DNA from: Onthophagus taurus
Taxonomy: Eukaryota; Arthropoda; Insecta; Coleoptera; Scarabaeidae
Reading direction: 5' to 3'
DNA: 64,000 nt
Assembly (NCBI RefSeq): GCF_036711975.1
Contig: NC_091973.1
Coordinates: forward strand, 2,914,001-2,978,000
Numbering within the stretch: the first letter of the stretch is position 1; the number at the start of each line of letters is the position of its first letter. The position numbers and the translations under genes are program-made. This document shows, piece after piece, positions 23,192 through 34,923 of the stretch. The notes beneath the pieces are model-generated. The model was not told where the DNA came from. It was given only the letters and a program-made list of their open reading frames with translations, and searched no databases.

Positions 23192-23836
23192 TTATTCGCT
23201 TTTCTCCATAGCCTTTTTAAAGACGGCGTTTCTAAAGAGCATGCTTAAATAAGGATCCCCTAAAGAAGTGGCATGACTGCTAGCAACGCCCCCTCGTCCG
23301 GTGCTGAAACTGTTCGCGATGGCTGTTGAAGATCCTGGGGTATATTCGCTGGCGTCCCTTCCAAGTCCTTTACTAGATCCACCTTGTATCATGATTGGGA
23401 AGAAAGAACTGTAAACGCCGCCGGATTTCGAGTTGGGTTGGTTCTTGAAAGGCCATGAAGGTTCTTCGTCTTCTTCTTTTGGGGAGTCGTTCTTTTTTAA
23501 GTCCGGTGTGTTTGGGGTGTCTTCGAATTGTTCGTTTTCTGATTTGGTTTCGGTGTTTTGAAGTGATTGTGTGTCTGCTGAAAATGTGTTGGTTGAGATG
23601 GCATCGGATCCGAAGGCGGACATGAAATCTTCTGGTTTGTAGGTGTATCTTGGGTTGAAGTTGCTGAACATGAGCGTGTGTTGGCTGTACGGGGCGGTGT
23701 TGCTCCAATCTGGTAAGTTGAGATGAAGAAGTCGGCGAGAATAGAAATGAGGTGAATAGGGTGTCTTACCTCTCGGGAACTGGTGGGTGTATTGAAAGCT
23801 GCAAATGGCGATGAAGACGAAGAGAAGCTTATCCAT
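23192..23836 (-). CDS. Unrecognised secreted protein
   Basis: I do not recognise this family. The frame starts with ATG at 23836; an earlier in-frame start is less likely because the hydrophobic leader (MDKLLFVFIAICSFQYTHQF) follows this one directly. The leader is a convincing signal peptide, followed by Arg-Gly-Lys. The rest is hydrophilic and rich in Ser, Asn, Thr and Pro, with an acidic block (KKNDSPKEEDEEPS) and no cysteine pairs, domains or membrane segments. The frame contains a possible 60-bp intron (23769-23710) with GTAAGA and CAG ends that would be removed without changing frame, so the product is 214 or 194 residues. It ends tail-to-tail with SLC12A8, 332 bp apart. It might be a neuropeptide precursor or a matrix protein, but I see no clear repeated amidation or dibasic pattern. 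Confidence 0.6.
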   Translation of the reverse strand: MDKLLFVFIAICSFQYTHQFPRGKTPYSPHFYSRRLLHLNLPDWSNTAPYSQHTLMFSNFNPRYTYKPEDFMSAFGSDAISTNTFSADTQSLQNTETKSENEQFEDTPNTPDLKKNDSPKEEDEEPSWPFKNQPNSKSGGVYSSFFPIMIQGGSSKGLGRDASEYTPGSSTAIANSFSTGRGGVASSHATSLGDPYLSMLFRNAVFKKAMEKSE

Positions 23837-23881
23837 TTTGATGTCTGGTCTTAGACTGTTGATCATTACGATGATGGTCAA

Positions 23882-26412
23882 TGTTTATATAATGCGAAGG
23901 AGTATCCCCACCTCGAAGCAACCCTATCGCTCACACCCATCTCGAAAGAATGTCTCACCTAGGGAATTCAAGTCGCGTCGTCCCGATCATGCAAAATAAG
24001 GTAGCTAGACTGATTTTCAAGTTGGATAGACGATGTGATTCGTTTTCATTAAGTTCTGTCTCGTCTTGTATGATCGTCACGTGGTCGCATACTGTCTCGT
24101 ATGGCACTAGTATACTAGGAATTACCTAGTTTTGCATAATTTCTGCATTACGCGGCCACTAAAGTACACATGCAGACGCCGCGGCAGTCGTCGTCGTCCG
24201 TAAACCCCGTAACTCTTCGTCGGCTCTTTGGCCCGATCGCCGCCGAGAGCTGAATCGCTAATTTCGCGCATGATTTACAATGAAGGAAGTCGTACGGCAC
24301 GGACCCATTTAGGCCTGGACTCGCATCTTAATCATGGTTAAGGTCGCCTTTTGGTTGATCATTTATATGCAAGCCGACAAACTTTATACCAAATTTTTAT
24401 TAAAATGTAAAGATTTTAAAATGATATATTTAGTATTTTGAAATTAAACGAAAATGTATCAAAATATTTTTATTGGAATACAGGATAATTTGAAGGCTAT
24501 AAGGAAACTTTTACCAAAATCTGACCTTACGGTCATTACGTAATGAAATATGTATGAGTGGCGTGAGTCGCCTGCGAACCATCGACTTAAACAAACAATT
24601 AGTCACTTCGCAAACGTTTATTATCACAGATTACATCTGATTCTTGATTTGGGTTTTTTGTTCTTGAAACGACTCACTCCTTTCCGTCGCCGACGCTCGT
24701 TCTGCCTTGTCTGATGTTCTTTCTTCTCACAGTCAACGAGGAGGCGACGACAATTTCATCGAAAGGTTGCCCATAACTCTCTAAACCAAGAACGAAATCG
24801 GTCAAAATTTGTATTAAAATAACCTGCCTAAATCGGAATACTCACGGGATAATCCTTTAGGGCCATCGCTGCCGTTGATTGGCAACGAAAAGCAGGTGCA
24901 CAACGCAATGCAAAGGAAACAAAACAGATGGAAACAGTACCGCATGTTTCTACACACTGCTGCAGTCTACAAACGAAAGCGGACCCCGGCCTTTACTTTT
25001 CTTCACTCTCATAAAACGTCACCAGGAATGGGATAGTACGACACCGACCTCCGCGAAATATCGACCGGTTTTCTCTCATTTCTCTTTTAGATATCAGAAG
25101 GATCGATCGGTCGATCTCCTTTTACCAACTATGCTGTTTCAAAACCGGCCGATCTAAAGAACAAAGAATTTTACAAACAACTTTAACATACAATTTTATT
25201 TCTTCTTAATAATATTATCCAACATTGTTTTTAATTACATTATCTGCATACATTATGATTTAATTAAAAAACAACCACGTAGTCGCCTCTCGCATACTAA
25301 TAGTTCGATTTTCCCAACTACGTTTTATTTTGAACGCTTTATTTAAAAAACATTTGCGAGTAAAATTATCTATGGTTCAATAACCTACTCTTTTTGTTGT
25401 TTTAGAATTTTAAAATTACTTACTCTCAATTTAAAAAATTTAAATGGTTTAAAATTGTGTCATTTGAATTAATTCATTAAACGGGGTAAGAACCCACATC
25501 GACTAAATAATTTTCGCAAACTAATTAGATATACGATGGTACCGGCACGTTTCGCAACATAAAATTGGCATAATTACCAAACGGGTTGTGAAATGAAATA
25601 AAAAATGAGACAACACGTAAAAGTTTGGAATTAACATATTTTTTATTGATAATATCCACAACATTTCTCGTTACAATAATAGTAGGCGTCAATTAATCAA
25701 TTGAGACAATATTAGGAGCCGTTTTGCTGACGGTGTTCGATATATAACATGAAAGATGGCACGTAAAATTTATACAAAAAAAGAATAATCATAAAAAAAC
25801 ATACCGACAAATTGTTCCCTTATATACAGTTACATACAACAATGCAATTGACGTCATCAAGTTTCGAAACAAACCTTACGCTTGATCCCCCGGGTCTACT
25901 AGTGTTAAAAAAAATTGGTAACTATATCTAGAAATATGTTTTTTTTTTCTTACAAAGTCAAAAAAATGCGTATGTTCCATTATTCGTTTGATTTCTAGAA
26001 AATATATAAAACCTATATATACACAGTGGGGTATTTTGTTTACATTTAAATATATCACAGATATATGCACGGATGTCCGCAGATCTATGTATTGCACTCT
26101 TGAACATTACGAACGCGGGTATTTCCGGGATGATATGCCAGTCCTCGAACCGTAGGAAAACAAATGGTCGTGCTGTATGTATCAGGTACTATTATTTATT
26201 AAAAAAAATATCAATATATAAAAACAAAGTTCTCTTGTGATGTCTATTTCGAATGACCGCGTCGTAATGTCGAGACGGCGTCTTGTATTTTCAATGTATA
26301 TCAAAAAAGGCAGCGATTTTGAGATTTCCTGTGTCGTTTTTCTAATAAAAAAGTAGTAAAGCAGTCCTACGAGTAAAAAAATCAGTTTTTCGTTTTAATC
26401 TATGTCACAGTT
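23882..26412. other. Intergenic region upstream of the secreted-protein gene and downstream of Oatp
   Basis: The part near 24160-24300 is GC-richer with many CpGs and could be promoter sequence for the 23192-23836 gene. From about 25850 to 26412 lies the probable Oatp 3' UTR. I see no other gene, tRNA or recognisable repeat. Confidence 0.4.
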
Positions 26413-29143
26413 TTAACAGCTCTCGGTGGTCTGCGTTTTTCCGGGCAACGCGGGCATCTCCTCTTCTAAAGGTGCCTGTTCGTGCGCTATATTTATACTA
26501 CCCGCCTTATACCAAACAATTAAATCAACGAAAAAAGCGCATAACAATATCCCACCCGTCGTTCCGTGATAAAACATTCGAAAAACATTCGAATCATATA
26601 ATTTGCACGCCCCCGTTTCATCTTTAACCATCTTCCAATCTAAACAAGCCGAATCCACAACCGCTCCGTAAATAATCGGACACGGTACGTTACCGAATAA
26701 GCCAATAGCGAATTGTATCAAACCCAAGGCCATTGCTTTATCTCGAGGATCGACGCACCTCAAAATTAACAACATCGAACCAACCTCCGAGGTTGAGTGT
26801 ATAAAAACAAAAAGCGAGAATAGGATTATGTAGAGAATGAAGTTTGAACACTCCCCGTCGCAATATCCGGTCGAAGCCGTACCAAGCTTGTCTATAGAAT
26901 CCAAGATGGTCGTGTTATAAGTTGCGGATAAACATAAACAATCCGAGTATTCAACAATTTTCCCATCGTGAACCGTAAAATTTTGGCAACCAGCGTGGCA
27001 TGCCGAAAAGTACGTTTTACCATCGTTTCCGCATATCGGCGCAAATTTATCCGCACTACAATTACAAGACATTGTCGAGTTGCATACGGGTTGTTGTTGA
27101 CCATAACTAAAAAAAATTTGTATGAATTTCATGGTAATCATAAAACAGCTATAATTACCCTTCGACTGTATGCATTGGACAACCTATGAATGTTAAAACG
27201 GCCATTCCTAAGGCGTAAACAACGGCCGTAAACGCAATCCAACCAGCTACAAATCTTGCGTTTGGTTTAACCCGAAGTATAAAGATGCCACTTATTATTA
27301 TTCCTAAACCCATTACAAGAATTCCTCCCACGCCTATTTTAAAACAAAAAAATTATTTTAAGTTCTTAACACATCTTGCGCGGGCACTTTGCCGCCAAAG
27401 TCGGCCATGTAAAACAAGTTTAGTCGTTTCCCGCTAAAGATGTGAAATCCGCGCCAAACGACTTTAGTCGCTTCCCGCGCAAGATGTGTTAAAACAAAAA
27501 AATTAATTGTACCTGATATCATATTTGCTGAAGGTGTTGGTAATCTAAACTGAGACTCGAGGTATTTCGGTAAAAAAGTGTATAAACCAGCTATTGGAAG
27601 TATATGCAGCACGCTGCTGGCAGTACGGAACATGAGGATGTCATTCTTGAGCAGTCTTTTAACGGTTTTTGGAAAGTCTAAAAAGCAGCAATAATAAATG
27701 AATTTTATTTTTGATTCGGCGAGAATAAAAAAGTAAATAAATAAATAAAAGAAAGAGATGGGTCGCTTAAAAGATCAATTGACGCGGTTGAGCAATTGCG
27801 TAAAACGGTCGTCTGGGGCCACGCCAATCGGCTGGGGCCCCGTTCGTTCGGTCGGCAATTATAACTCGATTACGCGTCTCCGTATGCAGTTGACCGGCTC
27901 AATAGAACGGTAAACGAGATACGCAGCAGACGGCGACCATCATTCGTCGAATACTAAGCACCGTTACGTCACTAATGAAATTGTTTTTCAGCGGCGGCTC
28001 ACCTCTGATGCTCGGGTGCTTCCTCCCCGTTCGTTGTAAACGTGGTGCTGGACGACCAGTTGGCAATCTCTTCGGAAATGAAAACATCGCAAACGATGAT
28101 AATATCAATAAACCAGATATTACCACCAAACCTTTAAATCAAAAATTTTGTCAAAAATAATTTACAAAGTTTATATTTCATTTACCTAACCACCAAGCTC
28201 CAACCCATCTTGGATCGTTAGTTTCAATTTTTGGATCGACGGAAAGATCTGCGTAAACACTGGTACATAAAGATCCAACGATAAATCCTAAAGCAGGTCC
28301 TAATATTCTAACACCAATAGTGATGGCAAAATATAATGGTGATTCTCGACTGGCAACGTTATCGTCCATATATGGTATACCTAAAGTATAAACGGCGGTT
28401 TGTCCCATACCAACACCGAGTAAACTAATAAAGAATATGGCGAGGACGATTTTCGTGACTGTGGGTTCTATTCGTGGCTCTAAAACTCGTATATCGTTAA
28501 AGCCTTGCTGGAAATCGTACCTGCCGCTGGTCCCATTGAAAAAAGGGTCGTCATAAATGCTTTTATTGAAGGCGTTGCACGTGTCCGGTTCGTTAGGCAT
28601 TCCCGTGAGATCGTTAGAGTCCATGATCTGCTTTCCGTAGATGAAATGAGGTAGAGAACAAGTGAAAGATGATATGGCGAAGAGTACCATTCCCCAAGCG
28701 ATCCATTTCGGCCTATGACCTTGTCCACCGTAATAAGTCAATAACAAAGACGAACCGATTTGACCAATTTCAGTGGCGCTCATAATGATGCCCGTAATTT
28801 TCGATTGAATTTGAAAGAGTTTTTCGATAGTGGTAATCGCGCTTACGAAGTACGTATGATACATCCCTTGTAGTACCCAAGCCAAACAAAACACAGTAAG
28901 AAACATCTGTTTCGAGGCAAACTTTTGAAGCCACGAAGGCGCGCACGGTCCCAAACCGCACTCGGTATCGCTACTATCATCGCAGGTGTCACTATCGGTC
29001 GCTACGGTAAAACATTGAGACTTTACGCTTCCCGTTTGATCGGTTAGGGCTGTTTGCTCTTCTTCCGTCATCTCCATCGTAACCGCGTTGCCGTTCGTCG
29101 ACTTGTCGTTACTGTTCTTGTCCGCGTTACGCATCTTCCACAT
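26413..29143 (-). CDS. Organic anion transporting polypeptide (Oatp/SLCO family)
   Basis: A 12-TM plasma-membrane carrier for organic anions; insect members move steroids, toxins or dyes. Exons on the minus strand: 29143-28186, 28131-28003, 27677-27513, 27333-27159, 27106-26413; they join to 706 residues. The start ATG sits in AAG ATG TGG. The cytosolic N-terminus is acidic and Ser/Thr-rich. TM1-TM2 contain LQGMYHTYFVSAITTIEKLF and GIIMSATEIGQIGSSLLLTY, and the conserved GGQGHRPKWIAWG loop follows. The large extracellular loop 5 carries a Kazal-type cysteine pattern (CNCSADKFAPICGNDGKTYF), diagnostic for the family. The second exon donor is GTGAGC at 28002; reading past it gives a spurious extension. 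The sequence wording recalls the insect Oatp30B/Oatp33E group rather than the ecdysone importer Oatp74D, but that is from memory. The C-terminus ends ESC. Confidence 0.94.
27366..27492. mobile_element. piggyBac-like MITE inside an Oatp intron
   Basis: Both ends are TTAA plus the inverted repeat CACATCTTGCGCGGG / CCCGCGCAAGATGTG. TTAA is the target site of piggyBac elements. The inside carries subterminal inverted sequence (AAAGATGTGAAATCCGCGCC) and no frame. The element makes up 127 of the 179 bases of the intron 27334-27512. A second copy lies at 45644-45780. Confidence 0.82.
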
Positions 29144-29332
29144 CTTGGTCAGCCCTTTTTTTTTGTTTCTATTGCACTTGCTTTTGTCACGCCCTCGTTC
29201 GAGATGATTTTCTCTTTTGCCTGCCCGTTTTTGACCTGAACGTTATTTCTGGGAACATTTACAAAAAAAAAACGAAAATGGTTAAAATAAACAATATTTT
29301 TACTCCAATATATTTAATAAACTTATTAAGTC

Positions 29333-29425
29333 TACCGGTTTCGGCCTAGGCCATCGTCAGGAGTCTCATTGCATAAAATTAAGGTTAGGACTCCTGATTA
29401 TCTAGGCCGAAACCGGTCCATTAAA
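29333..29425. repeat. Inverted pair of hammerhead-like motifs
   Basis: On the minus strand near 29370-29333 the sequence is CTGACGAT, GGCC-TA-GGCC, then GAAACCGGT. On the plus strand at 29393-29416 a decayed mirror copy reads CTGATTAT ... AGGCC GAAACCGGT. The order CTGANGA, small stem, GAAA is the conserved core of hammerhead ribozymes, which are known in Penelope-like retroelements. Stem II here has an unpaired T, so activity is uncertain. It may be a retroelement end remnant. Confidence 0.4.
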
Positions 29426-32400
29426 TGAAATGGTTAAGTTTCAACTTACACAAATATATAAAAAGAATTTTTAAATCGATTATTTTTTTGTCGTCTTAAG
29501 GTTAACAAAAAATTCATTTAGGTCATCAGTAGATTGGATAAATTTGAATAAATGTTGTAAAAGAATTTCGTATATCTAAAAATAGTAAATGAATACAAAA
29601 GTGAACTTTCTCCGTGATATAAACGAGATAATGTTGTTTAATTGGTGGAAGATTCGGTTGATTTTTTGAACTTGCTACGAATAATTTCCTACTAAGAATA
29701 GAGCCGGATTGTTAAAGTGATTTTTCAATTAAATTTGGTCTTACGAAAGAGTTTAATGAAAAAATGAGTGGGTTAAAGTGTCTTGTTCGGAGGAGGAGGG
29801 GGGCCCCTCCGAGACTGTGGGGTAAATATTTGCGCATAAAAGGAGAAAGCAGGACGGTATTTTCGCGTTCGCGTTATCTGTTGTTTATAGTCTGATAAAA
29901 AAAATAAATTCCATTATCTTTATTCCGGCCGGCTGGAGTCGTTCGCGGGAGAAAAAAGAAAATAAAAAAAGGGTGACCAAATAGCAGTAATTATTGAGGC
30001 CGACCTATATTTAGAGCGTTTCTCCCGTTACGTAGTAAACAGAATCGTATTATCCGGTACCAGTCAAAACAAGTGTAATCTCGAAGCGGCAAATATTTGC
30101 TAGAGATAAAAAAAGGAGGGCGTCCGAATGAGGAGAAAGGAGGATTTTTCGTGAAAGAGAGAAAGGCGTCGTTCGGAAATTGTCTCACCTCCAAAGTTAA
30201 CTTCCCAAATCCGAATTCCTTTCTTCGAATTCAACTTTGAGGAGTACTAATTAAAAAATTACAAATCGAGATACACTCAGTTTTAACAGCTTCGTTCTTA
30301 GCATTGCCCCGCCAAAATTACATCCGCAACCAGTGAATTAAAATCGAGAGATGAATTATTCAGAGGACCTCCTCTTTAATATGTATCGCGCGCGGATTAC
30401 CATATAGGAAACTGATGGTCCCCGATTTTTATAAATATTTAAGCACGTCGCCGGATCGCCCCCACCCGTTCCGAACGACGCCCGGAGAGATGAGTTAAAA
30501 AGTCGGCAACTTTCTACAAATGACGAGGGGAAATCTACCCGATAAATATTAAAGTGACTCGGGCGATTTGCATGCGCGAAATTTCGATCCAAAAATAACA
30601 AAAAATATTCCGTATTCCAATCGCGATCGTGAACTACTTGTTCATCCTCCTTCACGTCCCAATCGCACACCTTCCTCATTTCCTATCGATCATTATTCAC
30701 TAAGAATTCGCAATAATTTCACTTTTTAAACGCCTTTAAAATATTTATCTTATTAAATTGTGTCAATGCGAATTTAATTACAACACGTAGTGCAAGGAAA
30801 AAGAATATTTTACTACGTATTAAGGAAGTTAACTATTAAATAAAAGAATATTTTGAGATGATTGGAAATTGTGAAACATTGCGATATTCGTTTCACTTCC
30901 GCAAATTGGCTCTAATTGGATCTTATAAGAATGCAAAATCAATTTTTATTTAAACAAATATCAAAGATATATAGAGTTCGAAAAGTATAGGAATTAATTC
31001 GTTGGGGAATGATAAAAATGATGTCGTCGTAATAAAACGATGGATGAATATGGACGGGCGTCTTTGTGAGGTAATAGCGGATACCTTTCGATCGCTAACA
31101 CGGGGATTGTCTACGGAGCCGCGAGAAATAAATTTCACTTTTCACGGGAAATCGCCTGTTGAAAGTGGACGATGCCGTGTTTTCTAAAAGGAGGCATCGC
31201 GAAATTAGATTAGGTTATCGGTGGGTTAGATTATTTCCAATTGGGATAGGTTCGGAACGATTTTATCGAAATTTATTCCACAAATTAAAAAATGCGTTAC
31301 TGATTTCGAATAAATCGGGCAATCATCAGGTGAAAAATTTTGAATTATAATTTAATATGTGACAGTTGAAATTGTTGGTCCCGAAAATAAGCGTGCGTAC
31401 ATATTCGCGTATATATAACAGTGTTTGACCTAGAAACGGTACAATCAACTTGCCGCGTCGATCGCTATAAATGGAAAAAAAACTTTATCTCGGGTGCAGC
31501 CTATTTCGAAGATCGTAGATAAGGGGGGAAATAATCAAATAAGATAGGCGAAGGAGACGGTTGGGAATTTGGGTCGAGTCGAAAAAAAGTTATGCAAGTT
31601 TTTTTCTCCTTTCTCCCGGTCGGTTTTCACTTAACCTAAAAAAAATCCCACGCCGGGCCGCGGAAAAAAAGCTAATCGAGCCGAAGGTGAACCGGTCGTT
31701 TTTTCTTCGCGTTTCAAAATTTCCGGCCGAGCGCGACGGCGAAAATAATATTCGGGCTATTTCGATCGCCGTCGAGAAGAAAAAAAAACGAAAGTAAATA
31801 AACACGACGACGACCACGATGACCGGGACCGGGATTTAGCGGATTATATTAGAATACCTACGCTGTTCATAATGAATGGCGTCTCGTTTGTTGACATTGG
31901 AGCACAGCGGGCACGAGCACAAGGGGAAAAATGGGGGGCGAGAAAAAAGGAAAAAAAACCGCGAGGCCGGTTGCCGAAAAAAGCGTGTGGATCTCCGGGC
32001 GTCCGGCGCGCGACTACGGCCACCAGTACGGGCACGGACTCCAGCTCGGACTCGCTCTCGGGCCGAACGGGAATTCTTCGTAAATGAAAGTGAGGAGTGT
32101 AAGCGAGAACGATCTAAAACAATGCGTAGGACAAGCGGGGATAGAGATATACCGGTCCGGACGCGGCACCGAAATAAATATAACTTAGAAGTCCACGGGG
32201 ACGAACAGCGGTGGAACCACTCTCGCTGCTGCTCGCTGCTGCCAGGCGTCGTTGCTCGTGGCGCCACGCGATTACGCGGCAGACGTCGAACTAAAGGTGG
32301 TGGCGGAGGCAGAAGGAGGCGCAGGAGGAGGAGGAGGTCGTATCGGTCGTATCCACGCAGTATCGGCCTCCTATCTACCTCCGCACGGCAGCCCATCGAT

Positions 32401-32640
32401 CGTTTCTCGTCAATTACATAACCTTTCACAACCATCATCTTCAAGATCATCATACTCAACATTTTCAGACATTTCAATAATTATTAATCATCTAATTTTA
32501 TGACAAAATGAATTTGTGTCTTGGATCACACAAAATGTGATCCAAATGACAAATTTCCCTTGTCATAACTCCAAAAAGCTTTTCTAAGCTCAACCAAGTC
32601 AGCCAATGGACAACAGTAGTACAATGTAACCTGTACTAGC
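29426..32640. other. 5' flank of Oatp and GC-rich island
   Basis: No gene is supported. Between about 31560 and 32400 GC content rises and CpG is frequent, with a GGA-rich tract near 32305-32338. Both strands stay open by composition there, so the long frames are not evidence of coding. It may be a promoter or 5' exon region for a gene not otherwise visible, or for a distant Oatp first exon. Confidence 0.4.
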
Positions 32641-33560
32641 TAATCACTCAAATGAAACGATTAAATGAAGAATATAGCCACAGAAAGAAACATCCATTTT
32701 TAACATTAATGAGAAACCTTAAAGATCTGTTATATCAATTAAATTTCGGTAAACAACAGCTTGTTGCTAGCAGTAGAAATCAGAGAGGTGTTCTTGATAT
32801 TTTAGGATCAATCATCAGAAAATCTGGATGCCCAAGATGCTCTAAAATATGATAATTTAATACCCGAACTGGGATCAAATCAGCAGAACTTAGCCGCATT
32901 GATGAAATAGCAAATGCATCTATCACATTAAAGTTGTTCAGAAAAACCAACACGAAGCAGCCCAGCGTATTTATACAATCATTCAACATTTAAAAGACCA
33001 ATGAAACAAACAAGCATACTTTAATTTATTGATGCGTGCAAAACTTCACTACAGGTGGCTATAAATTTCGCCTTAATAATAGAAGATCGGCTGGCAATAG
33101 CAAGAACATTTCCCAAGTTACAAATTTACCACCCGACTGTATAACGCGATGCGCTACAATACCGGAGTTATTCTGATCATATGCATTAGGTCTGCGTGGA
33201 AATGTGACAGTTTTGCAACACAGTGTATGGGGCCGGCTTAGATTCTATCACAATGTTATATTTACCATTAGGAAAGAAAACTTTGTGTTCAATGCTTTAA
33301 TAACGCCTTTAAAAACATTGCTAAACTAAGCCTTCCTGATCAACCAATAGTAGCCGGTATTAGATCATTAGGCAGGAAAGCAGAATAATATTATTCACCT
33401 CAGAAAATTAAGACCTATATAGTAACCGGCGGAATCCTGAAAGAACTTTCGATAAAAGTACCACAACTGTGAAACATGGCTGAAGTGGAAGTCACCTTAC
33501 GATACAACAGTGTTATATAAACCTGAAATAAGTCATAATATTGTGGCGCGTCATCTTTAT
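32640..33560 (+). mobile_element. Fossil of an insect-retrovirus-like (errantivirus/F-type) envelope gene
   Basis: Pieces in the plus sense resemble the cleavage-site and fusion-peptide neighbourhood of F-type envelope proteins carried by gypsy-like insect elements (for example RNQRGVLDILGS), followed by a Gln/Asn-rich stretch like the heptad region. The copy is broken, with on the order of ten or more breaks, and no flanking gag, pol or LTRs could be made out. It appears old. The limits are approximate. Confidence 0.55.
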
Positions 33561-34923
33561 CAAATGGAGTTGTAGATCTTTTGACTAATTAAACCGAGAT
33601 CGCTTGTGAGCGAGGTTCAACCTGAAGTTGGCCTTAATATTATGTAATATTCCAAACATATTAGATCAAAAGGATCTAATGAAACAACATCTTGTGTTTG
33701 TAAAATCAACTTTTTGCCTTATATTCTCAAGTTTATCTATTTTGAGATACATTAAGGGTGAAAATCGATAGAAATGTGATATTGTGCAAGAGAACTGGCC
33801 CACCTCGCGAACCTATCGATAGGTCTAAGTTGTTCGGCAAACACGTACTTTTCAGCGCCCGTGAGAGATTCCTACGGCTTCTCAACGATCGCGACCCGCT
33901 TCCGTCGCTAATGTCTTGGGTACACAGACGAATCCGATTCATAATTTCCCAACAACGTGCCGCCGTTCCCACGTCGTTCTTTGCGGTTCTCATTTTAGCC
34001 TCAGCTTCAAATCCATTTTCAAATTCATTTTCGCGCCCTAAATTAAGCTTATTCGTTTCATTACCAAAGAAAAGCCCAACCCAGCGATTTGTTAAGTAAT
34101 ATACGAGGTGTTGACAACGAAAATATCAAAAAAAAAAGGTATTTGTTATGATGTGAATTTCTCGTATAGTTTTTCAAACGGAACGCAGCTCGTAACCACT
34201 TTGACTTTCTTCTAATAGCCACTCTCACTTGCTAGACTTTAATTGCCTCGGCAATTGTGCGCTCCACTTCTCGACGCTTCTCGTCGGAGCGATCATTAAC
34301 GCGTTTAAAACGAGCTCAAGGAATCAAGCGAAATGAAGATTCATTGAAACCTACGATTCGAATCTACGCCGATTTATTTATTTTCTTCCTTTTTAAATTT
34401 CGTTCCTTCTCTTTTTTTAGCCTCATATCAATCGGTTAATTTAAAATTCAAATCGCAACCTATCGCGGTTTCGAGATTTGTTTTCGTCTCGAGACGGACC
34501 GCGTTATACGAAGAGTATTGTTTCCTTGCTTTGAAAAAAATTTCGACGAAAACACGCCGGAAATAATAAAGTAACCGACGCCGTATTTATATTTTAAACA
34601 CGTCCCGTTAGGTTTGGATGTCGTGTAAAGGAGTGTTTATAAACGAACAAACCGACTTTTTAACATTACAATTTCGAATACGTTCTCTAACATTCAAAAT
34701 TGGCGCGAATTTTAATGAACCACCGCGCATGCGTCTAAAACTAAACAAAAACGTATCAAAACAGTTTTAGCGCTAAAATGATCATATTCCCCACATATTT
34801 TGAGACCTCAGCATCGAAACGCGGAATATGACGAAACGATCGTGCCCCTTCGAAGATGATTATATACCTCAAACTAAAATATACCTAACTACGAAGGGGT
34901 ACGAAAAAAGTAATGTTAAAGCG
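33561..34923. other. Intergenic region upstream of the FYVE-like gene
   Basis: Mostly AT-rich with a few GC-richer patches. There is no supported gene or RNA. A short GTTAGG/CGCG-containing stretch just upstream of 34924 probably includes the promoter of the small zinc-finger gene. Confidence 0.35.

Noticed and set aside
26892-27189. Frames opposite or shifted to the Oatp Kazal exon
   Set aside because: They are shadow frames; the cysteine pattern and splice phases fix the minus-strand frame.
31836-32477. Frames of 213 (-) and 181 (+) codons
   Set aside because: They overlap on opposite strands in a GC-rich, Arg/Pro-coding stretch, with no domain and no splice context. High GC alone explains the absence of stops.
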